From the NCBI GenBank assembly GCA_036346225.1, contig JARFIW010001750.1:62001-126000 (forward strand): 64,000 nucleotides of DNA. Direction: 5' to 3'. Numbering within the stretch: position 1 is the first letter of the stretch; each line of letters begins with the position of its first letter. This DNA is from Platerodrilus igneus (taxonomy: Eukaryota; Arthropoda; Insecta; Coleoptera; Lycidae). Below, piece by piece: positions 47,893-60,541 of this stretch. The position numbers were made by a program, and so were the translations under genes. The notes under the pieces are model-generated. The model saw only the letters and a program-made list of their open reading frames with translations, was not told the origin of the DNA and ran no database searches.

Positions 47893-48600
47893 CTAAGGCT
47901 TCCTATTATCGGTAAAAACGTCGACTAATTTTTGTAAGCCAGAGGGGTTATCAGAGTACAGTTTGGGAAAATTGTTTAAATTTGCCCGATACGCACTCGT
48001 AATTTGGCGGATATTTTCAAATTTACTGCGCAGTTTATTGTACTCGAGTGTATAATGACTTTCAGTTAAATCAATGTTTTTAATGGCGAGTAAAGCCGGA
48101 CCTTGCAGAAGTGATTTTAAATACGTGAATTTGTCTATTGGTGACAATTCCGGGTTATTATGTATGAGGGAGTCGCATAAATCAATGAAACCTCTGAACA
48201 TGGAGAAATCGCCCCCAAAGTAGGGGACCTGCAACGAAGGTAATTTTATTTTTGATTTTCGGTGAGCGGCAGAACCAACAGCGCTAGGTTCTAGAGGTTT
48301 AAATTCAAACAGTTTCATTTTGATTGATTCGATTAAATAAACATAACGATCAAACGCTTTTCTGATTTTATCTTCAACCTCAAACAATTCCGCGTTTTCA
48401 TCCGTGACGATTAAGGAGATAATGTTATTGTGACTTTGATAGGAGGCTTCTTCTAATTCAACCATATGCTCAAGATGCGACTTAAATAAATTATGATATT
48501 CGATATTAGAAACGGCTGATTGCGCGATTTCTAGTAACTCTTGTAAACTTTGAATCTGTGTGTATCGTAAAAATTTCAACCTTTTAAGTTTCTCTGCCAT
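47893..48600 (-). pseudogene. BEL/Pao gag N-terminus (DUF1759)
   Basis: This is an open frame of 235 codons from an ATG at 48,600. It contains LPSLQVPYFGGDFSMFRGFI, the hallmark of DUF1759 gag proteins in BEL elements, then DKFTYLKSLLQGPALLAIKN. It starts 237 bp inside the 5' LTR, which leaves room for the leader. It ends early at VDVFTDNRKP through a frameshift. Confidence 0.9.
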
Positions 48601-48836
48601 TTTAAATAATAACTAAAGCACAAATTTTCTTAAAAATTTTATTTAAAAGAACTTTGTATCAAACACGATAACTAATGGGGATAAATGCAATTCAAGTAAT
48701 ATAACATTTGTATTATCCAGACAATATGTTTGATAACACAAATTTGTCCTCAGATAATGATTAATAATTATGTTTTAAATTATATTGCTTATATCTGCTA
48801 CTGGTAATATCCGACGCGTCAAGGATCAAAATTTAA

Positions 48837-49257
48837 TGTTAAGTACATAAAAAGATACTCGGGAGAGAAAAGCGGGAGTATAACCAAACAGATATTAAAC
48901 AAATGCGGCCTTCAATATTCTAACCTGATGTCCAGTTAGAGCGATGAAGATTCTTGGATCCAGAACACTTCTAACTGCACTCGTAAAATTAATTAAAGTG
49001 TGAGGTAGTTCGATACGGGAACCGACCTCCCAAACAGAAACTTATTGTCTAAGCGGTGACAATAGACTGTGCTAGACCGCGCAATCACCAAACATATATG
49101 GCAAACAAGATAGAACATTGAAGGTGATAGATAACGCGACTGGGTTTATCAAATTAATTTAAATAAAAGAGCAAATATTACCATTAACAAAATAAACTTA
49201 AACTCTATAGTAATAATATAAGAAACTAAATAAATATATACAGCGTTGGACGGAACA
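48837..49257 (-). repeat. BEL/Pao 5' LTR
   Basis: Partner of the LTR at 44,625-45,038. In element orientation it starts TGTTCCGTCCAACGCTG and ends ...TACTTAACA. Confidence 0.9.
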
Positions 49258-49280
49258 GTGACCTTATTTGAATGTGAAGA

Positions 49281-49380
49281 ATAAGTAGTGGGTTTTAAGG
49301 TCTTCTGGAAGATTAATTAGACCCTTTTTTATTACCTAAATTTACTAATTTATTTATACTCTTCTTCAGAGATACTATAG
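49281..49380 (-). repeat. Terminal-repeat fragment of a second Penelope-like family
   Basis: It aligns loosely with the Penelope terminal repeat at 5,262 (GTGGGTTT.A.GTC..CTGG, CTTTTTTATT.CCTAAATTT, a hairpin, then CTATAG). In minus orientation it carries CTGAAGAAGAGTAT, close to the CUGAUGA box. No coding part was found beside it. Confidence 0.5.
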
Positions 49381-50640
49381 TTTAAGCAATTTAAAATTCG
49401 ATGTGCGTCATCAATAGCTATGATGTCATGCAGAAGCACCGTTACCGCTATAAAAATATTAAAATGTTGTGACTACAAGCACGATTAGCGGTTACATAAT
49501 ATTATCAATTTTTATTGGAATTATTCAGAGTGATATGATTGGTTAATAAAAAGTTCTCGTGTTTCAGACTGTGTTATTATATCACAAAAAAGTGGAAATT
49601 ACAAGTTATTTGTTAAAAAAGTAATATTATCATTACCACTTGCATTTAAAAACGATAACGTTTAATTTTTAACAATGCTATTGTACAATGGCCAGAACTG
49701 TTAGGAACAGTAAAACCACAAAAGTTGTTTACAATAAATGAAATTACGCAAAATGATTGTTTATATAAATAAACAAACTCCTATATATTAAAATTATGCA
49801 AAAAATATGAAATTACAGGAATTATTGAAAAAGATACTTCAAAGTCTAGAACAAATACAATAGCATCAATATATGGAGACAATGTGTAGAGGATTGTGAA
49901 AATCTTGACTTGGATAATGTTACAAGAATACTTTTATAGTAAATGAAAATTAGTGGAATGGAAATAACTACTTCAATTTGTGTATTTAACGACAACAATG
50001 AATTGCTTTATTTCAAAATATAAACTCGATATGAAAAGACCTTTTTGTTTCTTGTCTTAAAATATTACAAGTTGTTGTTCATCACAAGTATTTTCATTCA
50101 TATTATTTGTTAACAATGCATCAACTTCATATACAATCAATAGATATTACATTATAATATTTCAAGTCTTAACATTTGTAAACAATGGATACGTATTTTA
50201 TTATTTCAGGTTAAGTGAGTCGGACAAGTTCATTACATTTAAAATATGTATGTGTGGAAATTTTCAAGACAATATTGAAGAACTTACACGGAGCAAATCT
50301 AAAAAAAAAATTAAAGTGTTAAGTGTTAAACATTTTTTACATAAAAAACCCCACGCAAATGTTACCGATTTAGCAATAAGAACAATAAACTTGAATGTAA
50401 TTGTTCTTAAATCAAGAGTTTGATATTCCTGATTTTCGAATAACTTTTCTCTCCCTATTACAGTGCCTCTTAATTACATTCAATTACATCATCAATTAAG
50501 TACACCGCTATAAACGGTCCACCGTTCTCATGTTCTTGTTCAAAGAACTTAATTAGGCTAGCAACAAGTTGCTTTACTTTTATGTAGTTATAATTTAGAA
50601 GAATTGTATAAATACTGCTTAGATACAGTGTGTTAATATA
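49381..50640. other. No gene recognised
   Basis: Very AT-rich sequence between the BEL/Pao element and the tyrosine recombinase. No domain-bearing ORF was seen. Confidence 0.6.
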
Positions 50641-50697
50641 ATAACACAACAACTAGCCGAATTAGTTTTCGCTAATTTATTCTAGAATTTCGATAGT

Positions 50698-52392
50698 TTG
50701 CGATCGTTGGTGCAATTTTCGTATTTCATAGCGAAAAGTGCGATAGAGATAGATAATAATTATTCATCTTCTAGTACACCGCCATATATCATTACAAAAG
50801 CGGAAGCAACTACTTGTAAATTATTACCGGAAAAATCAAAACATTTATACAATAAAGTTTACAAAACTTTCATGAACTGGCGTATTCAGAATAAGAAGTT
50901 CTTTCTCCGAAAACGATTTATTAGCACATTTTGCTGAAAGGTGAAAAATATAAATCTTCTTCATTATGATCATTTTACTCAATGTTGAGTAGTTTGATAA
51001 TAAATCACAACGTGGATATGGAAAATTATGGTAAATTACGTTCTTTATTAAAAAGAAACTCAGAAGTTTACCAAGCAAAAAATTCTAAAACATTAACTTC
51101 TGAAAAAATTAAAACATTTATTGCAGAAGCACCGGGAAATTTATCTGTTACATCAGGTAAAAAGTCAATTGCAAGTATATATATTTCAAATGCATCATCA
51201 TTTATTTAAGATAATACTAATTATTGGAATTATGGGTGCTTGTCGTTCTAGTGAACTCTATGCGATGCAAATAGAAGATTTGAAGGATTGTTACAGTTCA
51301 GGTGTACGTATTCAGCGCCACTGCTACAGTTGGCAACACTGATACGATCCACGTTTTACAATATTGAACAATAATGACATCATTACGTGTCAAATTATAT
51401 CACATACCATAAACGTTTACAATGATACAATTTACACTGTAAAAAGTAAATAAAGCGAAGTACTCACTTAAAACGCGCCTTGCAGTTGATTTCAGGGCCC
51501 CTCCTTGTTGTTTTAGGGTGGGTTGCGTCACGCCATTGTTGATCCAAATTTATTCGCTTTTCCTCTTTTGTCGTTCGTAGTGGTACGATAGGATACAGGT
51601 AGAAGTACGATAAAAGGTAGAAAAGAAAACACAAAGAAACACGACACAGGTAAACGTTACCGTTTGACGTCTCGTGGCCAATAATCCTGTCCTGTCGTGT
51701 CGCAAACCGCGCACTTGCCCATTACTCCGTGCTTGCGCATTCTTTTGCGCAAACGCAACTGTCCGAAATGACAGAAATGAACAAGTCTATTTTAAAATAG
51801 TGGCGGGAATTTAGTCACATATTTAAAAATGTACAATGCCAATTTTGGCATGTAACAGGATTTCAACACAACATTATTAATAACAGTACCTAAAGTAAGA
51901 AAATTTGTGATTAGTGGTCAGTTTTATAATATTGTAAAAAGTACCTGAATCTTCGCCCATCTCATGTGGCAACAAATTCCTTCTTCTTAAATTACCAAAA
52001 AAATCTAAATGCACCATACAACGAATTGGAGAAAAATTTTCAGCAATGGGAAAGCAAATCCTGATAGATATACGGACCATTGTTATCGAAAATCTTCAGC
52101 TACACTGTATATTGACGGGGATGGTAATACAACAGGTCTAAAACGTCATGGAGGTTGGAAGTCGACACAAGTAACTGAAGAATACATTGACCAATTGCTG
52201 AAAATTAAGTTTGTAATAGCTGGCACCATTTCAAGACAAGTGTACAACTCCGAAGTCTCAATTTTAAACTCTACTATGACTAGCAATAACAATATTATTG
52301 TCGCAACTAACAGTACTAAACATGTTGAGATTCCATTACCTGCTCAATTTTTCAATTACAGCAATTTTAATATTCGTTTTATTGGTAAGTAA
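50698..52392 (+). pseudogene. Crypton-type tyrosine recombinase split by a solo LTR
   Basis: The N-terminal part (50,698-50,940) has LLPEKSKHLYNKVYKTFMNW, the SAM-like region of insect Crypton-type recombinases. The SENDLLAHF-like and LKRNSEVYQAKNSKTLTSEK blocks follow in shifted frames. Near 51,230-51,290 is GACRSSELYAMQIEDLKD, with the catalytic Arg of box I. At 51,288 the gene is cut by the LTR and resumes at 51,858. The end has RYTDHCYRKSSATLYID, where one would expect GHCxRxSSATL with the second Arg (HxxR); the Arg is shown as HCYR. HGGWKSTQVTEEYIDQ follows. The catalytic Tyr is likely the one in EEYIDQ. An apparently mutant G to D change is seen before HCYR. Confidence 0.85.
51289..51857 (-). 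repeat. Solo LTR, copy 4, with 4-bp target-site duplication
   Basis: The 569-bp unit starts TGTTACA and ends TGTAACA, so the ends form a 7-bp inverted repeat. GGAT flanks it on both sides (51,285-51,288 and 51,858-51,861). A 4-bp duplication fits Ty3/gypsy-type integration. It shares the GC-rich, T-rich and splice-donor-like parts with copies 1-3. It interrupts the Crypton-type recombinase just after its first catalytic block. A lone LTR results when the two LTRs of an element recombine. Confidence 0.9.
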
Positions 52393-52433
52393 AGTTATAA
52401 ATTACGCTTTTTTACTGAAAATTAGTTGTAGAA

Positions 52434-52573
52434 GAGGTATAGTATACAACTCGCTATAATTACTAGTATTTCCTCAGATGATTACAACACTCGCTCGCTT
52501 CACTCGCTCGTGTAGTAACTTTTATCCTCGGAAACAATAGCTTTCATTATCGCTTCGTTGTATAATATACTAT
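52434..52573. repeat. Short imperfect inverted repeat after the recombinase gene
   Basis: GGTATAGTATACAACTCGCT at 52,434 pairs loosely with its reverse complement at about 52,545-52,573 (TTGTATAATATACTATC). Between the arms is a CGCTCGCTTCACTCGCTCG run. It lies 40 bp after the recombinase stop and could be part of the element's 3' end. Confidence 0.5.
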
Positions 52574-53179
52574 CACCGGCTACAAATGCTATAAGATTTA
52601 TGTAATTCGATAAAATTGGGGATAATTCCGACGATTTGTAACATCATTGGAACTTTTATAGTAAATCCATATAAAATTTCATCTCTTGATACTTCGTGAT
52701 TATTTGTGTTACACTTTGACAAAATAAATTTACTAAAGTCCAATAATTTCAGAAATAAAGTATATTTATACTTTTAAATAAAATTTCAATTGGTATTTTC
52801 ATGTCTCGTTATGATTACTAGTTGGCGCACTTGGTAGAATTAATTGAAAGGACCTTCATCTTTAAGAAACCAAGTAGAGACACGTGAGGTTATAAGGCAT
52901 ACATTTTAGAGTATAATAAAAGGGTTCTTTTGTTGCCAAGAATCAAGTTGTCTATCTCTTTAGTATTACAAACAAACATGCCATTCAAATTTCAATAGAA
53001 CATGCGTCGCGATAGTGTTATCATAGGCCTGTCGCCAAAACTACGTGCTTTTCGTTAGAATTAACGCTGACATTCGTCACCTTTTCAACAGAAATCCAGA
53101 TTTATCATTTTATACCGTCTGAGAAAATAGTCAATCACTCACAACAATGGTTGGTACAAGGTGTTACGTTTTTTCGAGG

Positions 53180-53238
53180 CCCCACGTTGGGCGCCAAAAT
53201 TCTGTTACGTTAATTCGTGGCAGCCACGTTGGGCGCCA
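53180..53238 (-). other. Two tandem LTR primer-binding sites
   Basis: In minus orientation TGGCGCCCAACGTGG occurs twice, at 53,196-53,180 and 53,238-53,223, within a 42-bp tandem unit (GTTACGTTAA.TCGTGGC...). This is the same primer type as at 30,821. An LTR is expected at higher coordinates, but its ends could not be defined. Confidence 0.65.
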
Positions 53239-55915
53239 AATTTATGCTACGTTAACTCGTAGCCGTGCGTAACACAAAGATATTCACGGAATGTCCGGGC
53301 TCAATCGGAGATTTGGGGGGGGGTTGTAGAAAGCAGACTGACATATGATGTATGCGGCGGTAAGGAGTTAGTGAACATACCTGCAAGAAAAACTAGTTAA
53401 GCAAACCTAAAAAAAAAAGAAAATAAGCATAGCAGCAATGAAAAGTCTAAGTTATTCAGTACTTTGTAGAATGTAAATAAAACTGTTTAGATAAACTATA
53501 TAATATAATCACGATAAAAACATTACAAAAATTTTTATCTCAAAGTGAGGTAATATTGGGCAATAGCAGAAACGTTTCCTCACACACAATTAAACATAAT
53601 CAAACAAAATTATAACAAAAGATAAATAGGTAAACACAATTGATATGAGTAATCCAGTAGTATTGATTTTGTTTTTCTTTCTTTTTTTTTCTTTTTAGTA
53701 GCATGCACTTCTATTGTAAAAGGTATCAGAACGATAAAGATATTGCAAAACAACGGATAGATATTTAAAGTCATATCAAGTAGGAAATAGTTCAACTTAC
53801 ATAAAGTCCTTCAGTAACGCTTCCTTGCAATTGAAATGTGGGATTCACGATGTCCTGCACTAACGAAGCACTTCACCCTTGACTGTGAGGGTGTTGATGG
53901 AATTTCTTACACTTTACACTAATCACACCTACGTATTTCACTGGTGTTAGCAGCAGACATTATCAGGCTGATGGAGCTATGTAGCATTGATAAATTTCTT
54001 GTTAATTCTATTTCCTGAGACAACAATGTCGAAATATTTTGTAACACAAATCGAAAAAAAAAGGTAATAACAATTTAGAATCACGGGCTTTCAAGGCACG
54101 ATGTAATGCATTAAACTAACAGTAACGTGAGGTGTTCTATTTGCTACCTATGGTAACAAAGAAAAATCTAATGCTTTTGAATAACGAAATTTGCGCAAAC
54201 AATGATCTATTTCTAGATTCCTTGGGGTTAGAAAATTCAGAAACTACAGTATCACAACTGTCTTTACATGTGAATGAGATACAGGTTTATAAGAAGCAAC
54301 TTTTTTTGTTTAGAAACACTCAAGCTTAACACTGTATTTGGATAATCCAAAGTATGCACTACTCTGATAAAAAAAAGGGACCACGAAGACTAGATCGCAC
54401 ACACAGTTCAAATATAAAAAGATAAATCAACAAAAAAACACAATTAGTAAAGCAACGCGTATCACGAAGTCAATGTTCCGTAAAACGCACGTCAAGTTCT
54501 ACTACTTTTATTTCCAACAGAAAAGCAACCAAAAAAAAAACAATTAGTAAAGCTATGCGTATCACTAAAACCGTCAGTCAATGACCTTAAAACCGCGCTT
54601 GTGGTCACAGCAAACACGTTAGATATAAAGCATACTTCCTTCAAAAGCCATCAGAACTACACTGCCTACAGTTAATATACAACTTTTATTTCACAAGAAA
54701 AACAACTAAAATCGTGTCGTGCTTGTCCATGAACAACCCGAAAATTTACCCCGCATTAATTCTCACTATTTTCAAAGCAACAAGCACAGTATTTTTAACG
54801 TAATTATTATATAGGAACGAAGAACAAACTACCACTGCTCTCTCATCTGTTTATATTCAATCGTTGTTACCATAACCTCTTATTGACTATTATCTCCAGT
54901 TCGATAATAACATAAGGAACTAAATTTATACGAGCGGCAAGCCAAGAACGATGCAATTTATAATTAATTACAAGCGGTTTATAATTTTCAATAAGTTGGA
55001 AAGTATTTTACGAATAATCCTATTTAAAATTCATTCCTTGCAATTTATTTATTAATTGAAAATCAAACTTCAATTTATCTATCTTTAAATTACTACACAC
55101 GAGTTAAATTGCATACCATTCTGCATTATTCTGAAGTATTTACTTTATACAAACAGCGATCCCAAAGAAACGACGCATTCGCCCAAGGGGTTAATAAATA
55201 TAAAATATAGAAATAGTAGTTGCAGAAATGTATTTACGAATTGAGTAGTGTAAAATGTTTAGCCATTAAAATGCACGTTACAAAGGTGTGTTTTTTGTTG
55301 TCTTGTTTAAAAAACTAATTTCAGTGAAATCAATTAATCCATGGGGTTTCCAGGAAGATGGAAAATACTCACGCTTAATCACACTCCGGTTCCGTGAATT
55401 GTAGCTGAATCATGTTAGGCAAGGTTAAAACCACATCTCCTCGATGAATAATTCATGTGAGAAGTCTTGTGTTATTGGTTGTATGCATTGTTGTCATCAG
55501 ACTAGGTGTGGATGAATGTATAATAAAAAAAACATTTTAGGTGAGTAAGAGATTAGATATTGAGACGCAATATGAAAGTGGAGTTGAGTTTTTGAGCGCG
55601 TGTCAGACACTTGCAGAATTTTGGAATATTGGTAAGAGGACAAAAGGTTTGCCAAATACCTTGCAAATTGTTTCGCGGGAACATCGTGGATTACGAATCA
55701 ACACTCGAGTTAGACTTTATATAGTAAGTAAGGGTAGTCATACGAATAAAGTGCTTTAGATATTTGATGACTGCACATGAGTGAGTTAAATTATAAACAA
55801 CAGCTTTTTCTTGAAGTACCTTTTGGAGATGTTTAAAAATGTAAACTGTATGCGAGTCAAGTCTTTGCTGATTGAATTTTGTTATACCTTTTCTTTTGTG
55901 GCCATAAATTAAGAT
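53239..55915. other. No gene recognised; possible LTR/leader sequence
   Basis: No domain-bearing ORF. Two related segments (ACAATTAGTAAAGC.A.GCGT) at about 54,440 and 54,540 are spaced 105 bp apart. They look like promoter-proximal repeats of an LTR, but this is a guess. Confidence 0.45.
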
Positions 55916-56780
55916 TAAGAGTTAAAAAACAATCTGGATTTGTGTGGGCCACCAATTCCTACAATTTTCAAGCCTTGCATCGGGATCTCCGCAGCTTTAC
56001 GTGCTTCTTTATATAAGTTTACAACCTTCTCCTTGAAGTGACAAGAATTAAACGCTATTACAATATTTCTTGGAAATTGAGAATTTTTATTGAAACTTTG
56101 AACACGACGAGCAGCTTTAATTTTTCCTTCGCAGTTCTCCCATAGAAATTTGATAAATTTTATAACAGTCTCACTCACGGATTCATTTTTATTTTCTAGC
56201 ACGCCCTGAAGTTCCAAATTTTTCGTTCTGGATTATTGTTCCAGCTCGTTTAACGATTCCTTAGGACCTTCGACTTCCTTTCTTTAATTTTTCATTATCA
56301 ACCTTTAAAGATTCACAACCCTTAACAAGATTATTAATTTGGTTCATAAATTATTGGAGTTCTTTAACTTTGTTGGTACAAAACTCCAGAGATGCAATTA
56401 AATCCTCTTGCCTTTTATCCGCCATAGACATTTTTCGTCTCATTTCATCAATCACTTTAAGTAATTTAAGGGACGAATAATCTACGGCATTATCGTCCAT
56501 GTCAGAGTCTGCCGATAAGCCTGACATAGCGCGGTTGGTAGCAGTGCCTGGGCTCTATTGTTCGTTCCTGTCCTGGCGACAATTACGACATTTCCGGTTA
56601 AAATCAGGTACGGATTTAAACGATCTATATTGTTCAGAAGTGGCATTAACGCACTTACAATGAAAACTTTTCTCGCAAATACCTACACAATCTAGACCAG
56701 GTGATTTCCTATTTATGTCTTGTACACACCGGACATATTGACTGCATTCTTAATACATTAATAGTTTGATAACTTGATAA
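55916..56780 (-). pseudogene. LINE ORF1 relic (PHD finger, coiled coil, RRM-like part)
   Basis: Reading on the minus strand from 56,780, a PHD-type finger is visible: DCVGICEKSFHCKCVN, then KCRNCRQD. A stop follows, then a stretch starting MSGLSADSDMDDNAVDYSS with coiled-coil character (KLLKVIDEMRRKMSMADKR). After frame breaks, 56,217-55,915 holds RRVQSFNKNSQFPRNIVIAF, the RNA-binding-like block of LINE ORF1 proteins (rpIVVkF), then a short tail. ORF1 proteins with a PHD finger occur in insect Jockey/CR1-group LINEs. No ORF2 follows. Confidence 0.7.
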
Positions 56781-57888
56781 TTAAACACCTATTACACTTT
56801 CACTAGACTGTTATATAAATTAGTATTTATTTACTTCATTGTAAATTAATTTAAGTCGAACTGCGACTAACACGTCTGCCCGCCACGACGGACGAACAAA
56901 CAATAGAGGGATAAACAACAAAAGATCGCTCTCGGCAACGTTACAAAAGGTAATGGGGAGTATGCGGAGGGATTTAAAACGACGGCGGAGTATTTGTTGG
57001 AAACATTTTTCCCATCGAATGATCCAGACGAAGATGAGGACTTGCATGACACGATACGTCGGTGTGCTACAGAGGCACAAGGAATAGGTGCCGATAAATG
57101 TCGTAGTATCTATAGGAAGAAAGATTGAAATTAGAATATGTAAGTTAAGGAATGTTAGGGACGCATTTAGGCTGAAGTGAGAATAAAATACTTAGAGTAT
57201 AAAGGACGATATTGTAAATTTATGGTGTAGAAACAAATAGCTGAATTCGTTATTAATAAATTTGGCGTATGCTTAGGAATTCCAATCCAGTGGCAAGCAT
57301 TAGTTAGCTAGATTTGGATGGTGTTAAGTCGACCGTTCAGGTCGCACCGGTAAGCAGAGCTGACGGCTGCTATCTGGTATTACGTATCCCTCCACTTACT
57401 TTGTGCAAGTGTCCTGTTGATCAGACATACTCCAAAGTCAACGCTAGGGATATCATTACTTAAATCCCAACTTTAGTTTTAGTTTATACATTTTATTTAT
57501 GGTGAATTAATTTTGAAGTCAGATTTATTTAAGGCACAAACATTTTTCGCCTTTAAACCCAATGTAATACCTTCAGGTGAAGCATTGGAGACGTAGCCGC
57601 AAGTGTAGCGGCCCCTACTTACATTATACTGTCTTGACGCCTGCATAAAAGATGGAGTTCTCTTAGTTCTCTCCGGCCGCACGTTCGAGTTATAATCCCA
57701 AGATTAGGATATTTAGTTCTAATCGTGAACGTCGGGAACGAGAGCTGTCTACAAGTAAACGGGCGCTAACAATTTTTTGGGACAATGGAACTATGAGAAG
57801 GACGAATCTGCAATTCAGCCAAATCCGGAATTACCACCCGCGGAACTGATATAAGTACCATTGAAATTATTTTAACTTCTAACACATA
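56781..57888. other. No gene recognised
   Basis: Short ORFs on both strands without recognisable domains. The overlapping frames at 56,820-57,080 look like noise. Confidence 0.55.
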
Positions 57889-59208
57889 CTATAATAATGA
57901 CAGTAACTTGTTTAAGTGTTTAAATGTTAGATACTTTTCGGATTCTTCGGGTGATCTTATTGAGCAAGTATTCTGTTTTTCGCAATGATTCGAATGATGC
58001 TTAAGTAATGCTGTTGTACTAAAATTATTTAAACATCTATAACAAAAAAATTTTTTATGGTGATGTGAAGACAACTGTTTTGCAAATAATTTTGACATAT
58101 CCTTAATCCAAGTAAAATGAAAGTGATCCTCATTAGCATTTATTGGACGAGAATATTGTAAGGAGTCATTATTTAAAACTAACAGATTAATAGGTTCTAT
58201 TTTTCCTATATTTTCACTTAAACAAAATGGCAGTATTTTAGTATTTTCTATGCAATATAAATTAATTGCAAGATTGTTGAGCTTCTCAATTTTTTTATGT
58301 CTTTTAATGCGATTGGAAACTGAATTGAATTGTAGCGTAATACTGAATCAAAATGTAGATAGCTAGATATTCTATGAATATTTTGTTTAGCAGGATGTAA
58401 AGCGGAAACCAAGGCCCAAAGAAAGCAATGTTGGTCGTTATTTATTACATTTACCACAGCTCGTTCTTTTGCTATAAAGTCCGGAACCGGAACAAACGTT
58501 GAACACCCTCCTTTAAGCGGATCATGATTGGTTATATTTACCTTCAAGTGTAAAACTTCTTGGATAGCCCAACTTAAATCCTTTTCACTAAATTCATCCA
58601 ATAGCTTTGATATCTTGTTCAATACGTTCTCCTTATACCACTGCTTGAGATTGGTGTTTATATAGATGTGACGATTTGCAGTAGGAAACGTCTTCAAATC
58701 TATTTCACCAGTTGTAGGCTTAACAAAGTTAGCGGTAAATATTACATTAACTTTCAACATTGATTTTTTTTAAGCAAGCAACAATATTGCGTTTAAAACT
58801 AGCGAACGCCTTGTCTAAGAAGACTAGAGGATCTTTATAACTTAAAATGCTAATAAGTCCCGTAATTATTCGACTTCCAAAACATGATTGTACATCATGC
58901 CAAATCAAATGTCGAATATGACTTCTAGAAAGCGTTGCATCAATACCTTTACCTTGGTATTCCAAAGAGCGTTTCAAGTGTCTCAATCGTACAAGCTAAC
59001 TTTTAAGATGTGCCAAATTAGACTCCAGCCTACTAGGATTTTCCTGGCGATTGTTTTCGTATACCTTGTTTTTAATCGCAAGCTTTAATAAACTTATGTT
59101 TGTCTTCAGAATGATCATGTGTTTCATAATTTCGTCAACTGATTTGATTAGATTTCACTGTTAACTTTAAAATATCACTACTAACTTCGGCTACCGTTTC
59201 AGAATTCA
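57889..59208 (-). pseudogene. N-terminal fragment of a Polinton/adintovirus-type protein-primed DNA polymerase
   Basis: From the minus strand, 58,986-58,747 reads a segment ending CLKKINVES. 58,760-58,248 is the longest open part. It has KGGCSTFVPVPDFIAKERAV and NVINNDQHCFLWALVSALHP, the region that precedes the exonuclease/palm in this polymerase group in arthropod genomes. Then 58,250-57,889 has SKLFAKQLSSHH and FFCYRCLNNF...HSNHCEK, a two-Cys/His finger-like block. Frame breaks lie near 58,750 and 58,250. The exonuclease, palm (with DTD) and other Polinton genes were not found, so it is a fragment. It is described only as an old, inactive copy. Confidence 0.72.
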
Positions 59209-60541
59209 TGATGGTCGTTCTATACAATCACTACACTACTTAATAATTAATATATGTAGAGATTTATTGACTATTTATACATAAATATCTTCTGACGTAA
59301 GCAAAACAACCGTAAAAGAATTAGCATACAAAATGTTATAATGCAATAATATTTATTTCTATGCAATCAAAATAATTGCATAGCGAATTGCTTGGGATGC
59401 AATTGTTGAAATCGTCTTTATTTACGTTTTTTGATTCGAGACGATTTTCAAGCATGAATGGTTTAATTTTTAAAAAATATTCAGCAGAAAAATTAACACT
59501 GAATTTTTAATTTCCAACAAATCCAGTTTTAATAAGCAAAGTATCTGATTTCGTTTTATTAACAGTTGCATCAACACGACGACCTTGTATCTTTTCATTT
59601 ATGCATGTGTTTACGGAAAATATGCTTGCAGTACAGTGGTAATGTTCTTACACGACCTTTGATTTATGCTCGTGTGTACAGAAAATATGCTTGCAGTAAA
59701 GTACTATTTTTATTTTATGGTTACATATAAAAAAAATTCAGAAAAGAGTAAAGCAAATTTGAAATATCTCAGATTAAAAGTCAAAAATTGTATCTACATC
59801 CGTTCTGTAAACTGTCAATTTTGTTTAATAATTTACACACTCATGGTTATGGGCGAATGAAACGTTAACAAAAGCGACCTTGTACCTATCATAAATAGAA
59901 TGCCGTTTTATGGTTGTGAATAGGTACACAAATTTCTTTTAAAAACCAGTATTAAAAAACATCCTGCAGTTTTATCATACAATTAACGTCGTGTAATTTA
60001 ATTTATTGTAAGCTATATTGCAGCACCTTTACAATGAAAGAATTTCATGATGTAGCATGACTCGTGTAAACGCTTTCAATGTAAACGCAATTACATACCT
60101 ATATATATAAAGTCATTTTTTTCAGTTTTACTGAAAAGTAAATTATGTCACCAATAATCTAAAACTTATTCAATATTACTGTATTAGTTAAGGACCATTT
60201 GCATCGCATTATTTTAAACGACATTTAATTAATTTAGGTTTTTTATTTTACTCTGTGCCTTCGTTCCAATTTTTCAGACAATAAATCCAATTCGTTATTT
60301 CTGCTGAGGCATAATTATATTTGCTTACATACTGTTTTTTATTCATTAGAATAGATAACATAGCTGAATATATAACATTTTTATTTGCATTTTTTTCAGA
60401 AAACGATGCAAATTTTTAATCTTTTTTTTAACAGACCAGTTTCTTATTTAATATAAATACTTTACGTAGATTTTACCAACAGTATTCAATCATATCTCTT
60501 GTATAATTATTATAATTAGTTTCTACTAGCAACTTTAAAAA
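59209..60541. other. No gene recognised; one 50-bp direct repeat
   Basis: AT-rich. The segment ATTTATGC.TGTGT.TAC.GAAAATATGCTTGCAGTA.AGT occurs at 59,597-59,638 and again at 59,660-59,702. The stretch nearest 60,541 should hold the promoter of the gene that follows. Confidence 0.6.

Larger units (their letters stand above)
44625..49257 (-). mobile_element. BEL/Pao LTR retrotransposon, both LTRs, internally deleted
   Basis: Direct LTRs of 414 and 421 bp bound a minus-strand gag-pol. At 4.63 kb it is shorter than the usual 6-7 kb, because the RT core and RNase H are missing. Order on the minus strand: 5' LTR (48,837-49,257), gag, zinc knuckles, protease, RT start, integrase, C-terminal domain, 3' LTR (44,625-45,038). 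A purine-rich GGTGGGCGG tract (minus strand, 45,041-45,050) next to the 3' LTR fits a polypurine tract. No target-site duplication was found (flanks TAAGT and GTGAC). Confidence 0.93.

Noticed and set aside
53600..55900. Possible second full LTR element next to the duplicated primer-binding sites
   Set aside because: No matching second LTR, gag or pol was found, so only the primer-binding sites are reported.
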